DNA from: Rhizobium sp. GN54
GTDB taxonomy: Bacteria; Pseudomonadota; Alphaproteobacteria; Rhizobiales; Rhizobiaceae
Length of the DNA stretch: 64,000 bases
Direction of reading: 5' to 3'
NCBI RefSeq assembly: GCF_021026345.1
Contig: NZ_JAJNCZ010000003.1
Coordinates: 558,001-622,000 of the forward strand
Part shown: in pieces, positions 18,843 to 28,944 of the stretch
How positions within the stretch are numbered: the first letter of the stretch is position 1
Layout of the letters: every line of letters begins with the position of its first letter
Translations under genes and position numbers: made by a program
Notes under the pieces: generated by a model
Databases searched by the model: none
What the model was told of the DNA's origin: nothing
What the model saw: the letters and a program-made list of their open reading frames with translations, nothing else

Positions 18843-20399
18843 ATGACCCGGCTGGAGGATATTGCGCATCGCCACGACGAGGCCAGCGCCCTTCTGACGG
18901 AAGGCAGCCGCGTGCCGGCAGGCGCGCCGATCCTGGAATTGAAGGGCCTTCAGAAGAACTACGGCTACGTGCAGGCGTTGAAGCCGGCGACGATCACCTT
19001 TCTGGCGGGCGAGATTCACGCCATCGTCGGTGAAAACGGCGCCGGCAAGTCGACCCTCATCAAGCTTCTGACCGGCGTCATCACGCGGACAGCCGGCGAG
19101 GTGCTCTGGTGCGGCCACCCGGTCGCCCTTTCCACCCCCAACGAGGCGATCGCGCGCGGCATCAACGCCGTGCATCAGGAGGTGGTCCTCTGCCCGCATT
19201 TGTCGGTTGCGGCCAATCTCTTCCTCGGCGACGAAGTCGAGCGGCACGGGCTGATGCGCAAGAGGCAGATGGAGAAGATGGCGCAATCCGTCCTCGACGA
19301 TCTCGGCTTCTACCTCCCGGCGGCAGCCGAACTCGGGTCGCTGACCATCGGCCAGCAGCAGCTCGTCGCCACCGCGCGCGCGGCGATGCGCGGCACGCAG
19401 TTCCTCATCTTCGATGAGCCGACCGCCTACCTGACGCGACAGGAATCCGCCCAGCTGTTCAAGCTGATCCGCCGCCTGCAGAGCGAGGGCGTGACGATCG
19501 TCTACATCAGCCATCGGATGGAGGAGGTCTTCGAGCTCGCCGACCGCGTCTCGGTCCTGCGCGACGGAACCCATGTCGGCACGCGGGCGATCGGCGAGAC
19601 CAACGAAAACGAACTGATCGCGCTGATGATCAATCGCTCGATCGAACAGATCTACCACAAGGAAGACATTGCGATCGGCGCACCGATCCTGGAGGCGCGC
19701 GGGCTGACCGGGCCGGGCTTCGAGGACATCTCGCTGACCGTGCGGGCCGGCGAGATCGTCGGCCTCTACGGGCTGATCGGCGCTGGCCGCAGCGAGTTCG
19801 CGCTTGGTCTCTACGGGCGCCAGCCCTTGTCGGCGGGCGAAGTGCACTGGATGGGCCGCAAGGTGAAGATCCGCAACGAGCGCGACGCGATGGAGCTCGG
19901 TATCGCGCTCGCTCCGGAAAGCCGGCGCGACCAGGGCCTTTGCCTCAACCTGCCGATCGGCCTCAACATCAACCTGCCGGTCTTCGGGCGGCTGAGCCGC
20001 GGCCCCGTGATCGGCCGGGCCGAGGAGGCGGCGAACGCCGACCGGCAGATCCGCGACCTCGCCATCAAGACGCCGAGCCGGCGCGTGCCGGCGTCGTCGA
20101 TGTCCGGCGGAAACCAGCAGAAGATCGTCATCGGCAAATGGCTGAGCCACGGCGCCAAGCTGTTCATCTTCGACGAGCCGACCGTCGGCGTCGACGTCGG
20201 CACCAAGGCGGAGATCTACCGGCTCTTTGCAAAGCTCCTGAAGGAGGGGGCCGGCATCATCCTCATCTCCTCCTACCTGCCGGAAGTCTACGAACTTGCC
20301 GACAGGCTGCACGTGTTCCGGGGCGGCAGGCTTGTCGGCAGCCATGATTTCCATGCCGCGACCCATGAGGACGTGCTCGGCGAGGCCATAGGCGTCTGA
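18843..20399 (+). CDS. sugar ABC transporter, tandem ATP-binding protein (RbsA/XylG/MglA type)
   Basis: A 518-residue protein with two nucleotide-binding domains. Domain 1 (about residues 25-260): Walker A GENGAGKSTLIKLL, signature LTIGQQQLV, Walker B LIFDEPTAYL. Domain 2 (about 270-515): degenerate Walker A GLIGAGRSEFALGL, signature MSGGNQQKIVIGKW, Walker B LFIFDEPTVGVDVG. Such asymmetry is normal for carbohydrate CUT2 importers, where one site is weakly active. The start at 18843 lies after an AGGAGGAGAG Shine-Dalgarno. Functions with the binding protein before it and the permease after it (33-nt gap). Confidence 0.96.
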   Translation: MTRLEDIAHRHDEASALLTEGSRVPAGAPILELKGLQKNYGYVQALKPATITFLAGEIHAIVGENGAGKSTLIKLLTGVITRTAGEVLWCGHPVALSTPNEAIARGINAVHQEVVLCPHLSVAANLFLGDEVERHGLMRKRQMEKMAQSVLDDLGFYLPAAAELGSLTIGQQQLVATARAAMRGTQFLIFDEPTAYLTRQESAQLFKLIRRLQSEGVTIVYISHRMEEVFELADRVSVLRDGTHVGTRAIGETNENELIALMINRSIEQIYHKEDIAIGAPILEARGLTGPGFEDISLTVRAGEIVGLYGLIGAGRSEFALGLYGRQPLSAGEVHWMGRKVKIRNERDAMELGIALAPESRRDQGLCLNLPIGLNINLPVFGRLSRGPVIGRAEEAANADRQIRDLAIKTPSRRVPASSMSGGNQQKIVIGKWLSHGAKLFIFDEPTVGVDVGTKAEIYRLFAKLLKEGAGIILISSYLPEVYELADRLHVFRGGRLVGSHDFHAATHEDVLGEAIGV

Positions 20400-20432
20400 G
20401 CCAGAATTGAGATTGAAGCGGGAGAAGCAAGC

Positions 20433-21407
20433 ATGACCATCACCACAACGGAGAGCCCGGCGGCCGCCCCGCGGCGCGGGATGAACATCCTCTTCAGTCT
20501 GACGCTGATCGGCCTCCTGCTCGCGCTCTGGATCGCACTCGGCATCGTCACTGTCAGCTTCTGGACACCGCTGAACATTTCCAACCTGTTGCGGCAGGGC
20601 GCGATGACGGCGATCCTCGCCGTCGGCCAGACCTTCGTCATCATCACCGCCGGCATCGATCTCTCCGTCGGCGCGATCGTCGGCTTCTCTACCGTCATTC
20701 TGGCCTGGCTCCTGCAGGCCGGCGTACCGCTCTGGATCGCGATCGTGATCACGCTCCTGATGGGCGTTGCCATCGGCGCCTTCCATGGCTTCGGCATCGT
20801 CCGCATGGGGCTGCCGCCGTTCATCATAACGCTGGCGACGTTGACGTCCCTGCGTGGGGTCGGCCTGCTGATCACCAACGGTTCGACGATCTCGATCAAC
20901 AACGAGGGCTTCACCAACTTCGCCCGCGCCGATTTCCTCGGCATCCCGAGCCTGTTCTGGATGGTGATCCTGGTCGCGGTGCCGGCCTACGTGTTCCTTC
21001 ACCTCAGCCGCTGGGGCCGCTATCTCTTTGCCGTCGGCTCCAACAGCGAGGCGGCCCGCCTGTCGGGCGTCAACGTCAATCGCACGATCTACATGGCCTA
21101 CATTCTGTCGGCCACATGCGCCGCCTTCGTCGGCGTGCTGCTCGCCTCGCGCATCGGCATCGGCAACGCCACCCAGGCCGAAGGCTGGGAACTGCAGGCG
21201 ATCGCCTCCTCGGTGATCGGCGGCACCAGCCTCTTCGGCGCCGTCGGCTCGGTCCATGGTCCCCTGATCGGCGCCTTCATCCTGGCGACGATCAACAACG
21301 GCGCGAACCTTTTGAACGTCAATTCGTTCTGGCAGCGTATCATCACCGGCCTGCTGATCATCGTCATCGTCTATTTCGACCAGCTTCGCCGCCGCGGAAG
21401 CCGCTGA
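20433..21407 (+). CDS. sugar ABC transporter, permease (RbsC-like)
   Basis: A 324-residue inner-membrane permease of the CUT2 class. About eight to ten hydrophobic segments are visible, beginning with ILFSLTLIGLLLALWIALG near residue 26. Family marks are ITAGIDLSVGAIVGFSTVILAWLLQAG, the FHGFGIVRMGLPPFIITLATL segment near residue 115, and the EAARLSGVNVNRTIYMAYILSATCAA coupling-helix region near residue 205. A single permease implies a homodimer in the membrane. The zinc alcohol dehydrogenase gene follows after 18 nt, suggesting one transcript with catabolic genes. Confidence 0.95.
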   Translation: MTITTTESPAAAPRRGMNILFSLTLIGLLLALWIALGIVTVSFWTPLNISNLLRQGAMTAILAVGQTFVIITAGIDLSVGAIVGFSTVILAWLLQAGVPLWIAIVITLLMGVAIGAFHGFGIVRMGLPPFIITLATLTSLRGVGLLITNGSTISINNEGFTNFARADFLGIPSLFWMVILVAVPAYVFLHLSRWGRYLFAVGSNSEAARLSGVNVNRTIYMAYILSATCAAFVGVLLASRIGIGNATQAEGWELQAIASSVIGGTSLFGAVGSVHGPLIGAFILATINNGANLLNVNSFWQRIITGLLIIVIVYFDQLRRRGSR

Positions 21408-21425
21408 CGGCCGGGAGAATGCGAA

Positions 21426-22445
21426 ATGCGCACCATCATCTGCCAGGAGCCGGGGCGGCTCGAACTCGTGGATCGACCGTCCCCCTCCGCCATCCCCGAA
21501 GGCTGGGTCCGTATCGCCGTCAGCCATGTCGGGATCTGCGGCACCGACTATCATATCTTCGAGGGTAAGCACCCCTTCCTGGAATATCCGCGCGTCATGG
21601 GCCACGAGGTCTCCGCCACCGTCCTGGAGGCGCCCGCAGGATCCGGCCTGGCGGCCGGCCAGCCGGTGATCGTCAACCCCTACATCTCCTGCGGCTCCTG
21701 CGTGGCCTGCCGTAAGGGCAAGCCCAACTGCTGCGTGGCGATCAAGGTGCTGGGCGTGCACACCGATGGTGCCTTCTGCGACGAGATCGCAGTACCGGCC
21801 ACCAACCTCTACCCGGCCGGAAACCTGTCGCTGGAGGCGGCCGCCACCGTCGAGTTTCTTGCCATCGGCGCCCATGCCGTCCGCCGGGCGCAAACGCCGA
21901 AGGGATCGCGGTCGCTGGTGATCGGTGCCGGTCCGATCGGGCTCGGAACGGCACTCTTCTCCCGCATTGCCGGCCACGACGTCACCTTGCTCGACACCTC
22001 CGCCGAGCGGCTTGCCATGGCGCGCGACAGGCTCGGCTTCGACCGCGGTGTCGTGGCTGACGCAAACATGGCCTCGGCCCTTGCAGAGATCACCGATGCT
22101 GAGGGTTTCGACGTCGTGTTCGATGCGACAGGCTATGCCAGGTCGATGGAGGCGGCCTTCGCCTATGTTGCCCACGGCGGCACGCTCGTCTATGTCAGCG
22201 TCGTGAAGGACGACATCCGCTTCGCCGATCCCGAATTCCACAAGCGGGAGATGACGCTGGTCGGCAGCCGCAACGCCACCGCAGAGGACTTCCGCCATGT
22301 GGTGGCCTCTATCGAGGCGGGTGATGTTCCGGTCGAGGCGCTGGTGACGCATCGCACCACGCTCGAGGCCGTTCCGGCGGACCTCGCACGCTGGGCGACG
22401 ACGAAGGACGGACTTATAAAGGCCGTGGTGAGGGTTGCGCGCTGA
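21426..22445 (+). CDS. zinc-dependent medium-chain alcohol (sugar/polyol) dehydrogenase
   Basis: A 339-residue medium-chain dehydrogenase. Catalytic zinc ligands are in VGICGTDYHIFEGKHP (Cys) and MGHEVSA (His, Glu). The structural zinc lobe CGSCVACRKGKPNCC has the four Cys residues. NAD(P) binding is by GAGPIGLGTALF near residue 170. The closest motif pattern is with sorbitol/galactitol-type and L-sugar dehydrogenases. In the cluster it could oxidise the sugar, the sugar acid or an aldehyde/alcohol end product; which one cannot be read from the sequence. It lies between the permease and SDR genes on the same strand (18-nt and 57-nt gaps). Confidence 0.9.
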   Translation: MRTIICQEPGRLELVDRPSPSAIPEGWVRIAVSHVGICGTDYHIFEGKHPFLEYPRVMGHEVSATVLEAPAGSGLAAGQPVIVNPYISCGSCVACRKGKPNCCVAIKVLGVHTDGAFCDEIAVPATNLYPAGNLSLEAAATVEFLAIGAHAVRRAQTPKGSRSLVIGAGPIGLGTALFSRIAGHDVTLLDTSAERLAMARDRLGFDRGVVADANMASALAEITDAEGFDVVFDATGYARSMEAAFAYVAHGGTLVYVSVVKDDIRFADPEFHKREMTLVGSRNATAEDFRHVVASIEAGDVPVEALVTHRTTLEAVPADLARWATTKDGLIKAVVRVAR

Positions 22446-22502
22446 CGCCTTGCGCATCCATCATCGTTCGGCCTGTATCGATCAAGTGACGAGGAAAAGA
22501 CA

Positions 22503-23234
22503 ATGAGCCAGGATCTGGGTGGAAAGACAGCGCTGGTGACGGCGGCGGGACAGGGGATAGGCCGCGCCTCGGCGCTCGCCTACAGGCGAGCCGGCGCCAG
22601 GGTGATCGCCACCGACATCAACGCGCCGGCGCTCGAGGCGCTCGCCGCCGAGGGGATCGAAACCCGCCTTCTCGACGTCCTTTCCGACCAGGCGGTGAAG
22701 GACGCCGCAGCCGGGATCGGTCCGGTCGACATCCTGTTCAATTGCGCAGGCGTCGTGCATGGCGGCACCGTCCTGGAGACGAGCGACGAGGACCTGGCGT
22801 TCGCCTGGGACCTCAACGTCCGCGCGATGGTGCGCACCGCCCGCGCCTTCCTGCCCGGCATGCTCGCGCGCGGCGGCGGCGCGATCGTCAACATGGCCTC
22901 GGTCGCAAGCAGCGTGAAGGGCGTTCCGAACCGCTTCGCCTATTCGGTCACCAAGGCGGCCGTGATCGGCTTGACGAAATCGATCGCCGCCGACTACGTC
23001 GCCCAGGGTGTGCGCTGCAACGCGATCTGCCCGGGCACGGTGGAAAGCCCGTCGCTGCAGGAGCGCATGCGCGCCGGCGGCGACTACGAGGCGGCACGGG
23101 CCGCCTTCATCGCGCGGCAGCCGATGGGACGGCTCGGAACGCCGGAGGAAATCGCCGAACTCGCCGTCTATCTGGCCGGCGCGACCTATACGACCGGCCA
23201 GGCCTATGTAGTCGATGGGGGGTGGACCGCTTGA
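22503..23234 (+). CDS. short-chain dehydrogenase, probable 2-keto-3-deoxy-L-fuconate dehydrogenase
   Basis: A 243-residue classical SDR. Seen: TAAGQGIGRASALAY (cofactor glycine motif, residues 14-28), NCAGVVHGGTV, the catalytic Ser in MASVASSVKG, YSVTK with the catalytic Tyr and Lys near residue 150, and the C-terminal GQAYVVDGGW. The ICPGTVESPSLQERM segment and overall pattern resemble 2-keto-3-deoxy-L-fuconate dehydrogenase and the related BDH2/DHRS6 enzymes. In the non-phosphorylating L-fucose route such an enzyme makes 2,4-diketo-3-deoxy-L-fuconate. It is the last gene of the transporter operon. Family certain; substrate inferred. Confidence 0.88.
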   Translation: MSQDLGGKTALVTAAGQGIGRASALAYRRAGARVIATDINAPALEALAAEGIETRLLDVLSDQAVKDAAAGIGPVDILFNCAGVVHGGTVLETSDEDLAFAWDLNVRAMVRTARAFLPGMLARGGGAIVNMASVASSVKGVPNRFAYSVTKAAVIGLTKSIAADYVAQGVRCNAICPGTVESPSLQERMRAGGDYEAARAAFIARQPMGRLGTPEEIAELAVYLAGATYTTGQAYVVDGGWTA

Positions 23235-23387
23235 GAATCGGGCGGTCTCGCGCTCCTGCGGATCGGATCGGTGGGAGCCTGCTCCGTTGCACCGCAACGA
23301 AAACGTGATACCTTGTTCGCAATTGCATGAAGGGCAGGATGTCACCCGGGCCTGGATGTGCTCAGGGAACGACAGGGAATTCTTCCC

Positions 23388-24668
23388 ATGTATTATCAGC
23401 TCTATGAACTGAACCATGCCATGATGGCGCCCTGGCGCGCCGTCGCCGATCACATGCGGCTCGCCTACAGCAACCCCCTCAATCCGCTTTCGCATACCTG
23501 CTTCGGCCGGACCATGGCGGCCGGGCTGGAAGTGCTGGAGCGCGTGACGCGGCGCTACGGCAAGCCGGCGTTTGGTCTCGACACCACCACCGTCGACGGC
23601 CAGCCCGTGTCGGTGCGCGAAAAGGTCGTCTGGCAGCGCCCGTTCTGCAACCTCGTCCATTTCGAGCGCATGCTGCCCGGCGGGCATCGGGCCGATCCGA
23701 AGATCCTGATGGTGGCGCCGATGTCGGGCCACTACGCGACGCTCCTGCGCGGAACCGTCGAGACCCTCCTGCCGCATGCCGAGATCTACATCACCGACTG
23801 GATCGACGCCCGCATGGTGCCGCTCTCCGACGGTTCGTTCGATCTCGACGACTTCATCGACTATGTCATCGAAATGCTGCACGCGCTCGGGCCCGATACC
23901 CATGTGATCGCGGTCTGCCAGCCGTCGGTGCCCGTGCTTGCCGCCGTCGCGGTGATGGAGGAGGACGGCGATCCCCTAGCGCCGGCTTCGATGACGCTGA
24001 TGGGCGGGCCGATCGATACGCGCGTCAATCCGACGGCGGTCAACAGGCTGGCCGAGGAGCGGCCGATCGAATGGTTCCGCGACAATGTCATCATGCCGGT
24101 GCCGTGGCCGCAGCCGGGCTTCATGCGCCTGGTCTATCCCGGCTTCCTGCAATTGTCCGGCTTCATGTCTATGAACCTCGATCGCCATCTGATCGCCCAC
24201 AAGGAGTTCTTCGAACATCTCGTCAAGAACGATGGTGACGCGGCCGAGAAACACCGCGACTTCTATGACGAATACCTCGCCGTGATGGACATGACGGCCG
24301 AGTTCTACCTGCAGACGGTCGAGACCGTGTTCATGAGGCACGCCCTTCCGAAGGGGGAGATGATGCACCGCTCGCGCCGCGTCGACACGGGTGCGATCCG
24401 CAACGTGGCGTTGCTAACGGTCGAAGGCGAAAACGACGATATTTCCGGCGTCGGCCAGACGAAGGCGGCACAGACGATCTGTCCCAACATCCCAGACGAC
24501 CGCCGCCTGCATTACATGCAGCCCGACGTCGGCCACTACGGCGTCTTCAACGGCTCGCGCTTCCGGCGCGAGATCGCGCCCCGCATCGTTTCCTTCATCG
24601 AGGCGAACCGGCGGGAAAAGCGGCCGGTGCCGCGCGTCATCAAGGGCGGCAAGGTCGGCGGCAGGTAG
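23388..24668 (+). CDS. phaZ: intracellular polyhydroxybutyrate depolymerase
   Basis: A 426-residue cytoplasmic enzyme that mobilises PHB granules to 3-hydroxybutyrate. Seen: the PhaZ N-terminus MYYQLYELNHAMMAPWR, ILMVAPMSGHYATLLRGTV, and HVIAVCQPSVPVLAAV, where a Cys takes the place of the lipase-box Ser, as in intracellular PhaZ of Ralstonia. The C-terminal catalytic His is probably in QPDVGHYGVFNG. An in-frame ATG at 23358 exists, but 23388 gives the family start. It stands alone after the sugar cluster (153-nt gap). PHB storage is typical of rhizobia. Confidence 0.94.
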   Translation: MYYQLYELNHAMMAPWRAVADHMRLAYSNPLNPLSHTCFGRTMAAGLEVLERVTRRYGKPAFGLDTTTVDGQPVSVREKVVWQRPFCNLVHFERMLPGGHRADPKILMVAPMSGHYATLLRGTVETLLPHAEIYITDWIDARMVPLSDGSFDLDDFIDYVIEMLHALGPDTHVIAVCQPSVPVLAAVAVMEEDGDPLAPASMTLMGGPIDTRVNPTAVNRLAEERPIEWFRDNVIMPVPWPQPGFMRLVYPGFLQLSGFMSMNLDRHLIAHKEFFEHLVKNDGDAAEKHRDFYDEYLAVMDMTAEFYLQTVETVFMRHALPKGEMMHRSRRVDTGAIRNVALLTVEGENDDISGVGQTKAAQTICPNIPDDRRLHYMQPDVGHYGVFNGSRFRREIAPRIVSFIEANRREKRPVPRVIKGGKVGGR

Positions 24669-24809
24669 TCAGTCGTTCGAATTCCTGTGGGGCTTTCATG
24701 GGCTTGCCCGATTCTGCCGGGCATCGCCTTGAAGCGTGTTCATGGTCTTACCACATCGAAATCATCGGTCGCCACGGTGGCGGTCCGGCGAATGTGAGGA
24801 AGATTGCAA

Positions 24810-25238
24810 ATGAACCAGTCTGCATTGCTGCGTCCGGATTGGACGCCTGCGACCGTCGCGCTGATGGTGCTGGGGTTTATGGTCTTCTGGCCCCTCGGCC
24901 TGGCCATGCTCGCCTACATCGTTTTCGGTGAGCGCCTCAAGACCTTCAAGAAGGACGCAAACGACACGGCGGACGGATTCTTCGCCGCCTGCCGCGGGCG
25001 CCGCCGCGGTTTCCGCGGTCCGGGCTTCGGAACGGGCAACGTCGCTTTCGACGAATGGCGCGAATCCGAACTGAGCCGCATCGAGGAAGAGCGCCGCAAG
25101 CTCGACGAGATGCGCGACGAGTTCGACGCCTATATGCGCGAACTGCGCAAGGCGAAGGATAAGGAGGAGTTCGATCGCTTCATACGCGAGCGCCGTTCCG
25201 GCAATGGCGGCACGGTGCCGGGTTTCCCGGCGGTCTGA
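24810..25238 (+). CDS. DUF2852 family membrane protein
   Basis: A 142-residue protein of unknown function. It has one long hydrophobic stretch near the N-terminus (TPATVALMVLGFMVFWPLGLAMLAYIVFG, residues 12-40), then an Arg/Gly-rich stretch, and a highly charged region from about residue 85 (FDEWRESELSRIEEERRKLDEMRDEF and on) predicted as helical or coiled coil. ATG 24810 follows GAGGAAG; a TTG two codons earlier is less likely. The family is common in Rhizobiales. A good terminator follows at 25266. Confidence 0.85.
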   Translation: MNQSALLRPDWTPATVALMVLGFMVFWPLGLAMLAYIVFGERLKTFKKDANDTADGFFAACRGRRRGFRGPGFGTGNVAFDEWRESELSRIEEERRKLDEMRDEFDAYMRELRKAKDKEEFDRFIRERRSGNGGTVPGFPAV

Positions 25239-25265
25239 GTGGCTTGAATGTCGTGAATGTCATGG

Positions 25266-25290
25266 CCGGCGCCCCTGTGGCGCCGGTTTT
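25266..25290 (+). terminator. rho-independent terminator after the DUF2852 gene
   Basis: Arms CCGGCGCC (25266-25273) and GGCGCCGG (25279-25286) with loop CCTGT are followed by TTTT (25287-25290). Confidence 0.8.
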
Positions 25291-25332
25291 GCTTGGTTCA
25301 AAGGCCGCGCGAATCGGTTATGAAGGAGCGCG

Positions 25333-26091
25333 ATGTTCTCCTCGATCCTGAAGCCCCGTCGTGCATTGCGCACCCCGCCGCCGGAACTGCGGGCGGTGGA
25401 GGTGAACGGCCGGTCCGTCCCCCTGACGATCCGCCGAAATGCGCAGGCGACACGGCTGACCCTGCGGATCGAGCCCGGTGGCCGGGCGCTGAAGATGACG
25501 GTTCCCACCGGCCTGCCCGAGCGCGAGATCCGGGACTTCCTCGATCGCCACCATGCCTGGCTGATGACCAAGCTCGCGCGCTTCTCCAGCCGCAGCGCCC
25601 TGGCCGATGGCCATCACATCTTCATCCGCGGCGTCGCCCACCGCATAGAGGAAACCGGCATGCTGCGTGGGCTGACGGAGGCGGCGACGGTCGACGGCGA
25701 GGCGGTCCTGCGCGTCAGCGGCGAGAGCGAGCATGTGCCGCGCCGCATCCGCGACTATCTGAAGAAGGAGGCCCGCAAGGATCTTCAGGATCGTGTCGCT
25801 TTCCACGCCCCCAAAGTCGGCCGCAAGGTTCGCTCGATGACGCTGCGCGATACCCGCAGCCGCTGGGGGTCGTGCTCGGCCGATGGCGCGCTCAGCTTCT
25901 CGTGGCGCATCGTCATGGCGCCGCCCTTCGTGCTAGACTATCTGGTAGTCCACGAGGTCGCGCATCTGCGCGAGATGAACCACGGCCCGGACTTCTGGAG
26001 CCTCTGCCGCGAGTTGTGCCCGAGGGTGGAAGAGGCCAAGCGCTGGTTGAAGCGGAATGGCACGATGCTACACGCCCTCGACTTCGACTGA
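25333..26091 (+). CDS. YgjP-like / SprT-type zinc metallopeptidase (DUF45)
   Basis: A 252-residue protein with a zinc-peptidase motif: LVVHEVAHLREMNHGPDFW, giving HExxH plus a third His ligand eleven residues on, typical of the YgjP/WLM clan. Upstream are the family's RRNAQATRLTLRIEPGG and MTLRDTRSRWGSCSADGALSFSWRIVMAP (the SRWGSC motif near residue 175). The physiological substrate is unknown. The gene runs in the same direction as trpF, whose start is 65 nt downstream. Confidence 0.92.
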   Translation: MFSSILKPRRALRTPPPELRAVEVNGRSVPLTIRRNAQATRLTLRIEPGGRALKMTVPTGLPEREIRDFLDRHHAWLMTKLARFSSRSALADGHHIFIRGVAHRIEETGMLRGLTEAATVDGEAVLRVSGESEHVPRRIRDYLKKEARKDLQDRVAFHAPKVGRKVRSMTLRDTRSRWGSCSADGALSFSWRIVMAPPFVLDYLVVHEVAHLREMNHGPDFWSLCRELCPRVEEAKRWLKRNGTMLHALDFD

Positions 26092-26155
26092 CGTTCCGCC
26101 GCGGGCGCGCAAATGTCCTCGACTCTGCGGCCGTTTCATGCGAGTTCCGTGGCTC

Positions 26156-26848
26156 ATGGAAAGTACTGCCACCAACAGCATCGATATCAAGATCTGCGGC
26201 CTGAAGACGCCGGAAGCCGTGCTGCGCGCCGTCGATCTCGGCGCCACGCATGTGGGCTTCATCTTCTTTGAAAAGAGCCCGCGCAACATCGAGCCGGCCG
26301 ATGCCGCCGGGCTCGCGGATCTCGCCAGGGGCCGGGCGAAGATCGTCGCCGTCACCGTCGATGCCGACAATGACGAACTGGACGAGATCGTTTCGCTTCT
26401 GCGTCCCGACATGCTCCAGCTTCACGGCAAGGAAAGCCCCGAGCGCGTGCTGACGATCAAGGCGGTCTATGGCCTGCCGGTGATCAAGGCCTTCTCGGTC
26501 CGGGAGGTTGCGGACCTCGACAAGGTCGATGCCTATATCGGCATCGCCGACCGCTTCCTGTTCGACGCCAAGCCGCCTGCCGGCTCGCAATTGCCCGGCG
26601 GCAACGGCGTTTCCTTCGACTGGTCGCTGATGGATGCGCTTGACGGCAGCGTCGATTACATGCTTTCCGGTGGTTTGAACAAGGACAATGTCGAAGAGGC
26701 GGTCACGGCGACGCGGGCGCCCGGCGTCGATGTGTCGTCCGGCGTGGAAAGCGCACCGGGCGTCAAGGACCTCGGCAGGATGGAAGAGTTTTTCGAGGCG
26801 TTGCGGCGGGCGACCGGTCGGGCCGTTGCCGCAAGGAGCAGGATGTGA
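26156..26848 (+). CDS. trpF: phosphoribosylanthranilate isomerase
   Basis: Third step of tryptophan synthesis, an Amadori rearrangement. The 230-residue TIM barrel has [14 protein letters not shown] with the catalytic Cys, [24 protein letters not shown] with the catalytic Asp, and the phosphate-binding FMLSGGLN-type strand ([12 protein letters not shown]) and [16 protein letters not shown]. Start choice is uncertain: no strong Shine-Dalgarno is seen; ATG 26156 is preferred, ATG 26138 is possible. Its stop overlaps the trpB start (GTGA), so trpFBA is one operon. Confidence 0.95.
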   Translation: MESTATNSIDIKICGLKTPEAVLRAVDLGATHVGFIFFEKSPRNIEPADAAGLADLARGRAKIVAVTVDADNDELDEIVSLLRPDMLQLHGKESPERVLTIKAVYGLPVIKAFSVREVADLDKVDAYIGIADRFLFDAKPPAGSQLPGGNGVSFDWSLMDALDGSVDYMLSGGLNKDNVEEAVTATRAPGVDVSSGVESAPGVKDLGRMEEFFEALRRATGRAVAARSRM

Positions 26849-28065
26849 ACCAGTCACCCTTTCTGAATTCGTTTCGCGGCGGTCCCGACGAGGACGGCCG
26901 TTTCGGGATCTATGGCGGCCGCTTCGTCGCCGAGACGCTGATGCCGCTGATCCTGGAACTGCAGGACAAGTGGAACGAAGCGAAGACCGATCCGGAATTC
27001 CAGAAGGAACTGGCCGATCTCGGCACGCACTATATCGGCCGGCCCTCGCCGCTCTATTTCGCCGAGCGCCTGACGGAGCATCTCGGTGGCGCGAAGATCT
27101 ACTTCAAGCGCGAGGAGTTGAACCACACCGGTTCCCACAAGATCAACAACTGCATCGGCCAGATCCTGCTTGCCAAGCGGATGGGCAAGACGCGCATCAT
27201 CGCCGAAACCGGCGCCGGCCAGCATGGCGTGGCCTCGGCCACGGTCGCCGCACGCTTCGGCCTGCCCTGCGTCGTCTACATGGGCGCCACCGACGTCGAA
27301 CGGCAGGCACCGAACGTCTTCCGGATGAAGCTGCTCGGCGCCGAGGTGAAGCCGGTGACCGCCGGCCACGGCACGCTGAAGGACGCAATGAACGAGGCGT
27401 TGCGCGACTGGGTGACGAATGTCGAGGACACCTATTACCTGATCGGCACCGCCGCCGGCCCGCACCCCTATCCGGAAATGGTTCGCGACTTCCAGGCGGT
27501 GATCGGCCGCGAGGCCCGCGAGCAGATCCTCAAGGCGGAAGGCCGGCTGCCCGACGTCGTCATCGCCGCGGTCGGCGGAGGGTCGAACGCGATCGGTATC
27601 TTCCATCCGTTCCTTGACGACAAGGATGTCAGGATCGTCGGTGTCGAGGCCGGGGGCAAGGGCTTGGACGGCGACGAGCACTGTGCCTCGATCACCGCAG
27701 GCTCGCCGGGCGTGCTTCACGGCAACCGCACCTACCTGCTTCAGGACGGCGACGGACAGATCAAGGAAGGCCACTCGATCTCGGCGGGCCTGGACTATCC
27801 CGGCATCGGCCCGGAGCATTCCTGGCTGAACGACATCGGCCGTGCGGAATATGTTCCGATCATGGATCACGAGGCGCTGGAGGCGTTCCAGCTTCTCACC
27901 CGCATCGAGGGCATCATTCCCGCCCTGGAGCCCAGCCACGCGCTGGCCGAGGTGATCAAGCGCGCGCCAACGATGGGCAAGGAGGAAATCATCCTGATGA
28001 ACCTCTCCGGCCGCGGCGACAAGGATATCTTCACCGTCGGCAAGATCCTCGGCATGGAGCTCTAA
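26845..28065 (+). CDS. trpB: tryptophan synthase beta chain
   Basis: Condenses indole and L-serine with PLP. The 406-residue protein shows the PLP Lys in [31 protein letters not shown] with the catalytic Glu, the GGGSNAIG phosphate loop, and [14 protein letters not shown]. It starts at GTG 26845, 4 nt into trpF, with AAGGAGC upstream. trpA follows with a 1-nt gap, consistent with equimolar synthesis of the alpha2beta2 complex. Confidence 0.98.
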   Translation: MNQSPFLNSFRGGPDEDGRFGIYGGRFVAETLMPLILELQDKWNEAKTDPEFQKELADLGTHYIGRPSPLYFAERLTEHLGGAKIYFKREELNHTGSHKINNCIGQILLAKRMGKTRIIAETGAGQHGVASATVAARFGLPCVVYMGATDVERQAPNVFRMKLLGAEVKPVTAGHGTLKDAMNEALRDWVTNVEDTYYLIGTAAGPHPYPEMVRDFQAVIGREAREQILKAEGRLPDVVIAAVGGGSNAIGIFHPFLDDKDVRIVGVEAGGKGLDGDEHCASITAGSPGVLHGNRTYLLQDGDGQIKEGHSISAGLDYPGIGPEHSWLNDIGRAEYVPIMDHEALEAFQLLTRIEGIIPALEPSHALAEVIKRAPTMGKEEIILMNLSGRGDKDIFTVGKILGMEL

Positions 28066-28066
28066 G

Positions 28067-28906
<840 letters not shown>

Positions 28907-28944
28907 ATCCCCACATAGGGGCGAAAAATTCAGGAGTAGCTTCA

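Noticed and set aside
18723-22457. 1244-codon open frame antisense to the sugar ABC transporter and dehydrogenase genes
   Set aside because: Covers five clearly recognised genes on the plus strand and has no recognisable motif; a composition artefact.
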